A stretch of 6,869 nt of DNA from Bacillota bacterium (GCA_003242505.1 QGUP01000106.1:1-6869), one strand, 5' to 3'. Counted from the first letter of the stretch, positions 1 through 5,941 are shown. The notes: a model not told the origin generated them from the sequence alone. Numbers and translations are program-made.

Positions 1-111
1 ATAGTATATGATGGGGAATAGGTGAGTGGTGTTTTTTTTTTTTTTCAAGCAGAAGAGGACATGGGAATTCTTGCCTGGTTGGGTGGGCTGGGAGATGTGA
101 AAAAGAGACGG
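1..111. other. Sequencing-adapter artefact at contig end (Nextera i7 read-through)
   Basis: This stretch appears to be library-construction sequence. A run of 14 T lies at 32-45. It is followed at 46-69 by a 24-base match to the Illumina P7 adapter whose first 11 bases (CAAGCAGAAGA) are exact, then by exactly 8 bases (70-77) where an i7 index belongs. At 78-111 a 34-base segment agrees with the Nextera read-2 transposon end at about 27 of 34 positions, including AGATGTG and AAGAGAC of the 19-bp mosaic end (93-111). Poly-T directly 5' of P7 matches the flow-cell oligo linker. The order and spacing are those of a read running through a short insert into low-quality adapter. Positions 1-31 upstream are unexplained and probably also read noise. 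An open frame crosses this region into the next gene, but its residues before 112 should not be treated as protein. Confidence 0.93.
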
Positions 112-300
112 GGTGTGGACTCGGCGGTGGTGCAGCCTGGGGACCCGCCGCAACTGTATGTGGCGGTGCGAGACTGTGCGGCGACGTTGCCTGGGGTGGT
201 GCGGGCCCTGGACAGCGTCGAGGTCCGGGGGATCGAAGTGCTTCCGGCCAGCCTGGAGAGCGTCTTCCTGATGATGACGGGGCGGCGCCTCCGGGACTAG
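112..300 (+). CDS. ABC exporter ATP-binding subunit, C-terminal fragment
   Basis: Only about 62 residues remain, because the gene is cut by the contig end and everything 5' of 112 is adapter. The nucleotide-binding core (Walker A, signature, Walker B) is missing. The visible tail ends in IEVLPASLESVFLMMTGRRLRD. This resembles the closing segment of DrrA/CcmA-type ATPases, which typically ends in a P-x-L-E-x-V-F-L-x-L-T-G-R-x-L-R-D pattern after a small regulatory domain. The permease follows 18 nt after the TAG stop, as usual for a two-gene drug or lipid exporter. The subunit would hydrolyse ATP at the inner face of the membrane to drive export. The family call rests on the tail motif plus the adjacent permease; the substrate is unknown. 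Confidence 0.85.
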   Translation, partial: GVDSAVVQPGDPPQLYVAVRDCAATLPGVVRALDSVEVRGIEVLPASLESVFLMMTGRRLRD

Positions 301-305
301 CCGGC

Positions 306-311
306 GGGAGG
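306..311 (+). promoter_or_regulatory. Ribosome binding site of the ABC permease
   Basis: GGGAGG lies 7 nt before the ATG at 319. This supports that start over the in-frame ATG two codons later. Confidence 0.7.
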
Positions 312-318
312 ACCAGCG

Positions 319-1656
319 ATGACGATGACCTTGTGGGCTATGTTCAGAAAAGAGTGGAAGTTATTGTTCCGAGATTGGGGTCAGGTGTTGGTGCTGTTTG
401 TCATGCCCATCATGTTCATCGTCGTGATGGGCACTGCGATGAAGGACCTCCTCACCGTGGACAGCGGCACCACGCCGTTGCCGGTCCTGAACCTGGACCG
501 GGGCGACCGGGGGCAGCAGTTGGTCGACCTCCTCCGGGAGGATTCGACCCTCGAGGTCCTTCTGGTTGAAACCGCCGAAGACCGGGCCGGCGTTGAGGAG
601 CAGATTCGCAACGGCAAACTGGAGTACGCCCTGATCATCCCGGCCGACTTCTCCGACCGGCTGGAGGAAGGCGAAGGAGTCACCCTGCACCTGGTCAGCG
701 ACCCCGGGGCACCGGCGCAACGCCTCCTGCCTGCTCGCAGTGCCGCCAGTGGGCGCCTGGAGCAGTTGAAGACGGTTGTGGCACTCCGTCGAGAAGTGCG
801 GCTGCTTGTCGACCGGGCCGTTGACCGGACGGTCCGGGAAGCGGTGGCCCAGGCGGTGGACCAGACCTTGGCGGAGGTCCGGGAGCAGGTCCTGCCGGCG
901 CTGCCTCCCCCGGTCCGGGAGCAGGTGGCCGAGCGGTTGAGCGGCATTCAGCCGGCCCCAGTGGCGGCTGAAGTCGAGCCACAGGAGGAGGAGCTGACGG
1001 TACCGCCCCAGGAGGGCCAGGTGGAGGTTGCCTTCCCCCCGGGCATGGCACCGGAGAAGGCTCCGGACACGTACCAGACCAACGTCCCGGGATATACCAT
1101 CACGTTCATGTTCTTTATCGCGGCCAGCATCGCCACCTCGGTCCTGGCGGAGCGGGACGGCGGGACCCTGCGCCGGGTCCTGTGTGCGCCGGTGCGCCAC
1201 GGCGACGTGCTGGTCAGCAAGGTGGTGCCGTATTACGTCATCAACCTGCTCCAGGCAGGGCTGATCTTCGGCCTCGCCCGCCTGGTCTTCGGGATGTCCC
1301 TGGGGGACCAGCCCTGGGTCCTGGCGGTCATCTCCGCAGCCCTGGCCCTTGCCTCCACCGGCATGGGGCTGATCCTGGCGTCCCTGGTGCGGACTCAGGG
1401 GCAGGTGAACGGCGTGGTCCCGCTGGTCTCCCTCACCATGGCCGCCCTCGGCGGATGTCTGGTGCCGCTCCAGCTCATGCCCCGGACCATGCAGACCCTC
1501 TCCCTTTTCACCCCCCATGGCTGGGCGTTGCGGGCGTACCAGGACGTGCTGGTGCGGGGATACGGGCTCCAGGAGGTCACGACGGCCGTGGCCGTCCTGG
1601 CTGCCTTTGGGGTGGCGGCCGTAGCCATCGGCATCCGGCTCTTCCGGACGGTGTAG
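319..1656 (+). CDS. ABC-2 type transporter permease with large extracytoplasmic domain
   Basis: This 445-residue membrane protein has the layout of the ABC2_membrane_3/YhgE-like permeases. A cytoplasmic N-terminus (FRKEWKLLFRDW) leads into a first membrane helix at about 22-40. A large soluble extracytoplasmic region spans about 41-257. Five more helices follow near 258-277, 302-324, 332-356, 363-385 and 420-441. The loop after the second helix reads ERDGGTLRRVLCAPV (278-292), the typical E-x-G-T-x-R-R coupling segment facing the ATPase. Within the soluble region, residues 146-208 are charged and heptad-like (RREVRLLVDRAVDRTVREAV) and probably form long helices; a Pro/Glu-rich linker (211-252) follows. 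It pairs with the ATPase fragment just upstream, and the UbiD-like gene begins 22 nt downstream. It probably exports a hydrophobic product, perhaps that of this cluster. Family assignment is firm; substrate is unknown. Confidence 0.9.
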   Translation: MTMTLWAMFRKEWKLLFRDWGQVLVLFVMPIMFIVVMGTAMKDLLTVDSGTTPLPVLNLDRGDRGQQLVDLLREDSTLEVLLVETAEDRAGVEEQIRNGKLEYALIIPADFSDRLEEGEGVTLHLVSDPGAPAQRLLPARSAASGRLEQLKTVVALRREVRLLVDRAVDRTVREAVAQAVDQTLAEVREQVLPALPPPVREQVAERLSGIQPAPVAAEVEPQEEELTVPPQEGQVEVAFPPGMAPEKAPDTYQTNVPGYTITFMFFIAASIATSVLAERDGGTLRRVLCAPVRHGDVLVSKVVPYYVINLLQAGLIFGLARLVFGMSLGDQPWVLAVISAALALASTGMGLILASLVRTQGQVNGVVPLVSLTMAALGGCLVPLQLMPRTMQTLSLFTPHGWALRAYQDVLVRGYGLQEVTTAVAVLAAFGVAAVAIGIRLFRTV

Positions 1657-1660
1657 CCGC

Positions 1661-1668
1661 AAGGAGGG
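1661..1668 (+). promoter_or_regulatory. Ribosome binding site of the UbiD-like gene
   Basis: AAGGAGGG is a near-perfect Shine-Dalgarno sequence placed 10 nt before the GTG at 1679. It decides the start: an ATG at 1669 abuts the site with no spacer and opens an unrelated frame, whereas the GTG frame encodes the full UbiD homologue. Confidence 0.8.
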
Positions 1669-1678
1669 ATGATCCCCT

Positions 1679-3067
1679 GTGGTACCGGCCGACCTGCGGT
1701 CCTATATTGCGCTGCTGGAGGAGCACGGCGATCTCAGGCGGGTGGCAGTGCCCGTAAGTCCGGTCCACGAAATCGGCGCCATCTGTCGCCGCCTCCAGGA
1801 TCAGGAAGGCCCGGCGGTACTTTTCGAACAGGTACAGGGGTCAGACATACCGCTGGTCTGCAATCTTTTCAGTCACCGCCGGCGCATCGCCATGCTCTTT
1901 GGTGTGCCCGAGGGCCAGCTCGCCCAGGAGTATGCCCGCCGCAGCCATCCGTCCCAGTACCGGCCTCCCTGGCCGGTCTCCACGGGGCCTTGCAAGGAGG
2001 TAGTCCGCCGGGGCGAAGAGGTGGACCTGCGCTGCCTGCCCAACCCCGTGTGGAATGAGGGCGACGGTGGGCCGTACATCACCTTTGGCGCCGTACGGAT
2101 CAAGGACCCTTCGGGCCAACTTGGCAACGTTTCCATCAACCGCCTGCAGGTGCACGGGCCCAGGTTGCTGGGGGTCTGGACGGCCTCGGACCGGGACCTT
2201 GGGCGAATCCTCCGGATGTGGTGGGACAAGGGGCAGCCGGCGCCGGTGGCCGTGGTCATCGGTGGGCCGCCTACCTACATGCTGGCGGCGTGTGATCACC
2301 TGCCCTTCGGCACCGACGAGACGCTCCTGGCGGGCGCCTTGCAAGGCGACAGCATCGAGGTCGTGCGGTGCGAGACATCTGACCTCGACGTGCCGGCTAC
2401 CGCTGAGATCGTGATCGAGGGCGAGATACCGCCGGACCAGCACCATCCCGAAGGCCCCTTTGGGGAGTTCCTCGGCTACATGGGACCTTCCGGCCTCATG
2501 CCCGTGATCAACGTCAAGGCGGTCACCCACCGGCGCGACCCCATCTGCGTCGGGAGCTACGAAGGCATGCCGGACGTCGAAACCCACACCCTGATGTACC
2601 TGCACCTGGAAAACGGACTTCGGTTGCTCTTGAGCTTCTTTGCCCCCGAAGTGGTCGACATCTACGTGCCCAGGGGGTCCGCCGGGATGGCCGTCCGGGT
2701 GTCTATTCGGAAGCGCCATGAGTCGGACCCCCGCCAGGTGATCGCCGCGGCGTTTGCCATCCCAACCTTCAAGTACGTGTGGGTCTTTGACGAGGACGTG
2801 GATATCCGGGACGAGATGCAGGTGCAATGGGCCCTGTGCACCCGGGTCCAGCCCGATCGGGACCTGGTGGTCATGAGCCGCTGTCAGGGCATTAATCTGG
2901 ACCCCAGCGCGGACCGGCTCACCCCTGATGAGCTGACCACCCTCACTTCCCGGGTGGGGGTGGATGCCACCCGACCCCTGGGCCGGCCCTTCCCGCCCGT
3001 GGTCCGGTTCAGTCAGGAGACCATGGCGGCTGTGGCCAGGCGGTGGCAGGAGTACGGTCTGCCATGA
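1679..3067 (+). CDS. UbiD family decarboxylase (prenylated-FMN dependent)
   Basis: This 462-residue protein has the length and full motif series of UbiD/Fdc-type (de)carboxylases, which use prenylated FMN and a divalent metal to decarboxylate aromatic or 2,3-unsaturated acids. The N-terminus (DLRSYIALLEEHGDLRRV) is typical of the family. Compared with fungal Fdc1 from memory, spacing places N150 and R155 (NVSINR), E214 (TDETLLAGAL), E258 and E263 (EGPFGEF) at the metal ligands and catalytic Arg-Glu-Glu network. D173 falls where Fdc1 has the metal-ligand His191. The conserved late block is DEDVDIRD (371-378). GTG is the start, set by the ribosome binding site upstream. Its stop overlaps the next gene's ATG (ATGA), implying translational coupling. 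No UbiX-like prenyl-FMN synthase is in the window. The gene is not assigned to ubiquinone synthesis: the surrounding genes suggest an acyl or aromatic acid from an ACP-based pathway. The substrate is inferred only loosely. Confidence 0.93.
   Translation: MVPADLRSYIALLEEHGDLRRVAVPVSPVHEIGAICRRLQDQEGPAVLFEQVQGSDIPLVCNLFSHRRRIAMLFGVPEGQLAQEYARRSHPSQYRPPWPVSTGPCKEVVRRGEEVDLRCLPNPVWNEGDGGPYITFGAVRIKDPSGQLGNVSINRLQVHGPRLLGVWTASDRDLGRILRMWWDKGQPAPVAVVIGGPPTYMLAACDHLPFGTDETLLAGALQGDSIEVVRCETSDLDVPATAEIVIEGEIPPDQHHPEGPFGEFLGYMGPSGLMPVINVKAVTHRRDPICVGSYEGMPDVETHTLMYLHLENGLRLLLSFFAPEVVDIYVPRGSAGMAVRVSIRKRHESDPRQVIAAAFAIPTFKYVWVFDEDVDIRDEMQVQWALCTRVQPDRDLVVMSRCQGINLDPSADRLTPDELTTLTSRVGVDATRPLGRPFPPVVRFSQETMAAVARRWQEYGLP
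3048..3052 (+). promoter_or_regulatory. Ribosome binding site of the first SDR, inside the UbiD-like gene
   Basis: AGGAG lies 11 nt before the ATG at 3064. It supports the ATGA-overlap start rather than the in-frame GTG at 3043, which lies upstream of this site. Confidence 0.55.
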
Positions 3068-3819
3068 AGGGCCGGGTAGTGGTTCTGACGGGTGCCTCCT
3101 CGGGCATCGGTCGGGCCATCGCCGAGGAGGCAGCTCAGGCCGGAGCACGGCTCGTGCTCGTCGACGTCAACGGCCGGGAGCTGGAGGGCCTGGCGGAAGC
3201 GATGGCCAGGGCGGGCCGGGAAGTCTTGGCCGTACCTGGGGACGTGACCGTGGGGACCGACGTGGAGCGGTGCATGGCACAGGCGGTGGACCGCTTCGGC
3301 CGCCTCGACGCGCTGGTCTGCTGTGCCGGTGTCATGTACTTTGGTGCCACGGAAACCATGGCGGAAGCGGATTGGGACCGGGTGCTGAGCGTGAACCTGA
3401 AGGGTACCTTCCTGTGCAATCAGGCGGCCATTCGCCACATGCTCCGGCAAGGCGGCGGGGTGATCCTGAACATCGCCTCCCAGTTCGGCCTCGTAGGGGG
3501 CCCGTACCTGGCCGCCTACTGTGCCAGCAAGGGCGGCATCGTCCTGCTGACCCGCGCCCTCGCCCTCGAGTACGCGCGGCGGAATATTCGTATTAACTGC
3601 CTATGTCCTGGTCCCACCAGTACGCCCATGCTCCGGGACCTGGTGCGGTCCGCCTCGGGCGTGCTTCGGGAGGCAGTGGTCGGACTCGGCACGACTCCGG
3701 TTGGAAGGGTGGCCATGCCCACCGAGGTGGCAAGGGCAGCGGTGTTTCTCCTGTCCGACGCTGCCTCGTACATCACAGGCTGTGCCCTGACCGTGGACGG
3801 TGGGTGGACAGCTGGCTGA
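3064..3819 (+). CDS. Short-chain dehydrogenase/reductase (SDR), likely NAD(H)-dependent
   Basis: This is a classical SDR of 251 residues, the standard length. It shows the glycine-rich cofactor motif TGASSGIG (T9-G16), GDV at 59-61 over the adenine ring, and the tetrad N111, S139, Y152, K156 (YCASK) with the usual 12 residues between Ser and Tyr. Asp34 at the end of the second strand usually favours NAD(H) over NADP(H), unlike the FabG encoded further on. The normally conserved NNAG reads CCAG (86-89). The C-terminal DGGWTAG segment is typical. The ATG overlaps the preceding stop by 4 nt; an upstream in-frame GTG (3043) would add seven residues but has no suitable ribosome binding site. The enzyme probably oxidises an alcohol or reduces a ketone of a pathway intermediate; its position beside the decarboxylase and thioesterase suggests a tailoring role. 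Substrate cannot be read from sequence. Confidence 0.93.
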   Translation: MKGRVVVLTGASSGIGRAIAEEAAQAGARLVLVDVNGRELEGLAEAMARAGREVLAVPGDVTVGTDVERCMAQAVDRFGRLDALVCCAGVMYFGATETMAEADWDRVLSVNLKGTFLCNQAAIRHMLRQGGGVILNIASQFGLVGGPYLAAYCASKGGIVLLTRALALEYARRNIRINCLCPGPTSTPMLRDLVRSASGVLREAVVGLGTTPVGRVAMPTEVARAAVFLLSDAASYITGCALTVDGGWTAG

Positions 3820-3820
3820 G

Positions 3821-3826
3821 AAGGAG
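3821..3826 (+). promoter_or_regulatory. Ribosome binding site of the thioesterase gene
   Basis: AAGGAG follows the SDR stop directly and lies 12 nt before the GTG at 3839. The spacing is on the long side; AAAGGG at 3829-3834 is a weaker alternative. Confidence 0.5.
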
Positions 3827-3838
3827 TGAAAGGGAACA

Positions 3839-4261
3839 GTGCCCAGGTGGGTAGAGACGACCACGCGGGTGCGCTGGCATGAGGTGGACAGCCAGGGAGT
3901 CGTTTACTACGGAAACTACTTGCACTGGTGTGACCTGGGCCGGGAGGCGCTGGCCGAGGCCATCGGGTTGGAGTACACCGCGGTCGAGGTCATGACGGTA
4001 GAGTTCCGTTTGCGTTACCGCCGGCCAGCCCGCTATGGAGATGAGGTGCTGATCCGGACCACCATGGACTGGCCGCGGGCAGCCCGGTTTGTGTTCCGGT
4101 ACGAGATCTACCGGAAGCTGGGGCGAGAACTCCTGGCCGAGGGGTATTCGGTACACATCCTGCTCACCCGACATGGGCTGCGCCTGGGGTTGGATCCGTA
4201 CCTTCACGACAAGTTCGTCGCCTTCCTGGGTGCACCCAGGGGGGCGGAGCAGACCACATGA
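3839..4261 (+). CDS. YbgC/4HBT-family acyl thioesterase
   Basis: This 140-residue protein has the hotdog-fold 4-hydroxybenzoyl-CoA thioesterase signature near its N-terminus: VRWHEVDSQGVVYYGNYLHW (residues 11-30), with Asp17 at the catalytic position and the N-Y-L-x-W element that follows it in YbgC-like enzymes. A central RYRRPARYGDEV segment is also characteristic. The family hydrolyses acyl-CoA or acyl-ACP thioesters and acts as a cytoplasmic multimer. The start is a GTG at 3839, giving a normal-length protein with the motif at the expected distance from the N-terminus. Its TGA overlaps the AcpS ATG (ATGA at 4258-4261). In an operon with ACP-pathway genes it is a good candidate for releasing the finished chain, or for editing stalled acyl groups. 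Chain length and CoA versus ACP preference are unknown. Confidence 0.9.
   Translation: MPRWVETTTRVRWHEVDSQGVVYYGNYLHWCDLGREALAEAIGLEYTAVEVMTVEFRLRYRRPARYGDEVLIRTTMDWPRAARFVFRYEIYRKLGRELLAEGYSVHILLTRHGLRLGLDPYLHDKFVAFLGAPRGAEQTT
4225..4240 (+). repeat. 16-bp perfect palindrome just upstream of the AcpS start
   Basis: CCTGGGTGCACCCAGG reads the same on both strands. As RNA it could form a 6-bp stem with a 4-nt loop, ending 17 nt before the AcpS ATG and next to its purine-rich GGGGCGGAG leader. It lies within the final codons of the thioesterase gene. A role in translation of the downstream gene is possible, but chance is not excluded in such GC-rich sequence. Confidence 0.4.
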
Positions 4262-4746
4262 TCACGGTCGGGGTCGATATCGTCGAACTGAGTCGGATCC
4301 GAAGGGCAGTCCGCCGCTCCGGGGCTGGGTTCTTGAACCGGGTTATGGGACCTGCCGAGCGTTTGGCTGCCCACAGACGGGGTCTGGAGGACGCCGTCGC
4401 AGTGGCGGCTTGCCTGACGGTCAAGGAAGCGGTGATCAAGGCGCTGGGCGGCTTGCCCCGGGGGACAAGCCTGCAAGAGATTTGCGTTCTGCTGGACCGC
4501 TCGGGGGTGCGGCTGGAGTTCCGGGGCGCGCTGGCCCGGTTGATGGCCCAGCGGGGGCTGCAAAGGGCCTGGGCCGCTTGTGATTGGCAAGGCGACTTGG
4601 CCCTTGCCACGGTGGTGCTGGAGTTTGGCGGGAAAGGAAGTGGGGGCGGGAGCGATGCGGAGCCTGGAACAGGCCATGCAGGCGATGAGGGACCGGGCAG
4701 AGGCAACGAACTTGGCTGCCCGAGTCCAGGCGACCTTCCAGATTGA
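4258..4746 (+). CDS. acpS: AcpS-type 4'-phosphopantetheinyl transferase (divergent, C-terminally extended)
   Basis: Holo-ACP synthase transfers 4'-phosphopantetheine from CoA to the ACP serine. The two family hallmarks are present: MITVGVDIVEL at the N-terminus with metal ligand Asp7, and VKEAVIKALGG (55-65) with Glu57. VVLE (119-122) matches the normal final strand. Other positions drift: the segment before that strand reads WAACDWQGD where many AcpS proteins have S-x-S-H, and the usual G-R-F/W before KEA is replaced by A-A-C-L-T-V. Family members end near 120-130 residues; here a 40-residue Gly/Pro/acidic tail (123-162) follows and overlaps the next gene by 92 nt in another frame, so the tail may be dispensable. 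The ATG overlaps the thioesterase stop. It likely activates the ACP encoded from 6737; whether it is a cluster-dedicated PPTase or the organism's only AcpS cannot be told here. Confidence 0.88.
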   Translation: MITVGVDIVELSRIRRAVRRSGAGFLNRVMGPAERLAAHRRGLEDAVAVAACLTVKEAVIKALGGLPRGTSLQEICVLLDRSGVRLEFRGALARLMAQRGLQRAWAACDWQGDLALATVVLEFGGKGSGGGSDAEPGTGHAGDEGPGRGNELGCPSPGDLPD

Positions 4747-4987
4747 GGTGGCAGGAGACGGCGGCGGCGTCTTCCATCTCGTCCTCTGTGATGGTCAGGC
4801 GACCGTGGGCCAAGGCCCGGCGGCACGCCCGGACTGCGTGATCTTCACCTTCGCGGAGAACTGGTGGGACCTGATCGATGGGAAAGCCGATCCCAGGCAA
4901 CTGGTCACCAGCGGCCGGATGCGGATCCGCGGCGACATGGGCTTGGCCAGCCAGCTCGCCTCACTGTTGCCGGGTGGCCGTCAGTAG
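4655..4987 (+). CDS. SCP2 sterol-carrier-like lipid-binding protein
   Basis: This small 110-residue protein resembles a stand-alone SCP2 domain. The clearest blocks are GVFHLVLCDGQATVGQGPA, then CVIFTFAENWWDLIDGKADPRQLVTSG and the C-terminal MRIRGDMGLASQLASLLP, which matches the family ending G-x-(M/L)-K-(V/I)-x-G-D-M-x-L-A-x-x-L-x-x-L. SCP2 domains bind fatty acyl chains, sterols or other apolar ligands in a hydrophobic tunnel and have no catalytic residues of their own. ATG 4655 is the chosen start, because an upstream in-frame ATG at 4580 would add 25 residues unlike SCP2 and lies deep inside AcpS. The gene overlaps the AcpS tail, with FabD 15 nt downstream. Its place among ACP-pathway genes suggests that it binds or presents a hydrophobic intermediate or product. 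Confidence 0.83.
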   Translation: MRSLEQAMQAMRDRAEATNLAARVQATFQIEVAGDGGGVFHLVLCDGQATVGQGPAARPDCVIFTFAENWWDLIDGKADPRQLVTSGRMRIRGDMGLASQLASLLPGGRQ

Positions 4988-5002
4988 CTGGGGGTCCGGA
5001 CC

Positions 5003-5941
5003 GTGGCAAGTCAGGTGTGGATGTTCCCCGGTCAGGGAAGCCAGTTCCCTGGCATGGGCAGTGAACTCTGCCGACACCTCCCCTATGTGCGGAGGCGGCT
5101 TGAGCAGGCGAGCGCCGTGACGGGCCTGGACCTGATCCACCTGGTCTGCCGGGCCGATGGCGAGACGCTGGCCAGGCCGGATGTTGCGCAGGTTGCCGTC
5201 TACGCCCTCAGCACCGCGGTAGCGGAGTACCTGATGGAACAGGGGCTGCGGCCGTGGGCTGTGGTCGGCCACAGCCTCGGGGAGTACAGCGCCCTGGTGG
5301 TCGCCGGCTGTCTGGACTGGGAGAGGGGCCTTCGCCTCGTGTGGTTGAGGGGCCAGGCCATGGCGGAGGCGGCAGCCGCGTGTCCGGGCACCATGGCCGC
5401 AGTGATGGGGCTGTCCGACCGGGTGGTGGCCGACCTGTGCCGCCAGGCAGCGGCAACCCACGGATGCGTGGTGGTGGCCAATTACAACTCACCGGTTCAG
5501 GTCGTCATCTCGGGGGCGGTTGCGGCGGTGGAAGCGGTCAGCACCCTGGCCCGTCAGGCCGGAGCCCTCTCGGTTCGCTTCCTCGCCGTCGGTGGGGCGT
5601 ATCACTCCCCTCTCATGGCTCCTGCCCAGGCCCGGCTGGCGCCCCACCTGGACCGGACTCCTCTTGGGAAACCCCAGGTGCTCCTGGCTTCGAGCACCAC
5701 CGGCGACGTGGTGGTGGATCCGGAGGTGTATCGGCAGAATCTGCTCGAGCAGATCACAAGGCCTGTGCTGTGGCGGCACGCGGTGGGGACGCTCCTCGCC
5801 CTGGGGGCCACCGAATTCGTGGAGGTGGGTCCCGGTCGGGTCCTGTGCGGTCTGGTCCGGCAGATCGCTCCCGGGGCTCGGACTGCGACAGCCGGTGACA
5901 TGGCTGGCTGCCAGCGGCTGATTCGGCAAGCGGTGGTGTAG
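5003..5941 (+). CDS. fabD: Malonyl-CoA:ACP transacylase
   Basis: This 312-residue enzyme has the standard FabD length and active site. It shows FPGQGSQFPGMG (8-19) for the oxyanion region, GHSLGEY with nucleophile Ser91, Arg116 in WLRGQAM for the malonyl carboxylate, and His201 in GGAYHSPLM. A Q-x-A segment at 63-65 and GPGRVLCGLV near the C-terminus are also typical. It moves malonyl groups from CoA to holo-ACP in the cytoplasm. The start is GTG 5003, six residues before FPGQGSQ as in relatives; the only Shine-Dalgarno is a weak GGGGG at 4990-4994, so translation may depend on coupling to the SCP2 gene 15 nt upstream. FabG follows after 28 nt, the familiar fabD-fabG order. It could serve primary fatty acid synthesis, a secondary pathway, or both. 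Confidence 0.96.
   Translation: MASQVWMFPGQGSQFPGMGSELCRHLPYVRRRLEQASAVTGLDLIHLVCRADGETLARPDVAQVAVYALSTAVAEYLMEQGLRPWAVVGHSLGEYSALVVAGCLDWERGLRLVWLRGQAMAEAAAACPGTMAAVMGLSDRVVADLCRQAAATHGCVVVANYNSPVQVVISGAVAAVEAVSTLARQAGALSVRFLAVGGAYHSPLMAPAQARLAPHLDRTPLGKPQVLLASSTTGDVVVDPEVYRQNLLEQITRPVLWRHAVGTLLALGATEFVEVGPGRVLCGLVRQIAPGARTATAGDMAGCQRLIRQAVV

Noticed and set aside
32..45. T-run as a transcription terminator
   Set aside because: No GC-rich hairpin precedes it, and it is directly followed by P7 adapter sequence, as in a flow-cell oligo.
22..111. Coding start at GTG 22 for the first gene
   Set aside because: The segment is adapter-derived; the residues before 112 are translated adapter and resemble no ABC ATPase sequence.
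361..1662. 433-codon open frame on the minus strand across the permease gene
   Set aside because: It mirrors a convincing membrane-protein gene; GC-rich codon bias produces long antisense frames. It has no recognisable motif and is His/Gln/Gly-rich.
1669..2058. ATG 1669 as a start after the strong ribosome site
   Set aside because: There is no spacer after AAGGAGGG, and the frame gives a low-complexity Gly/Arg/Pro product; GTG 1679 gives UbiD.
3043..3063. In-frame GTG 3043 as the SDR start
   Set aside because: It lies upstream of the AGGAG site at 3048 and adds seven residues not typical of SDRs; ATG 3064 forms an ATGA overlap.
1841..3148. 435-codon open frame on the minus strand across the UbiD-like gene
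   Set aside because: The sense strand encodes a full UbiD homologue with all motifs; the antisense product is His/Pro/Arg-rich and resembles nothing.
4580..4654. ATG 4580 as the SCP2 start
   Set aside because: The extra 25 residues do not resemble SCP2 and lie within the conserved AcpS coding region; ATG 4655 gives the normal domain length.
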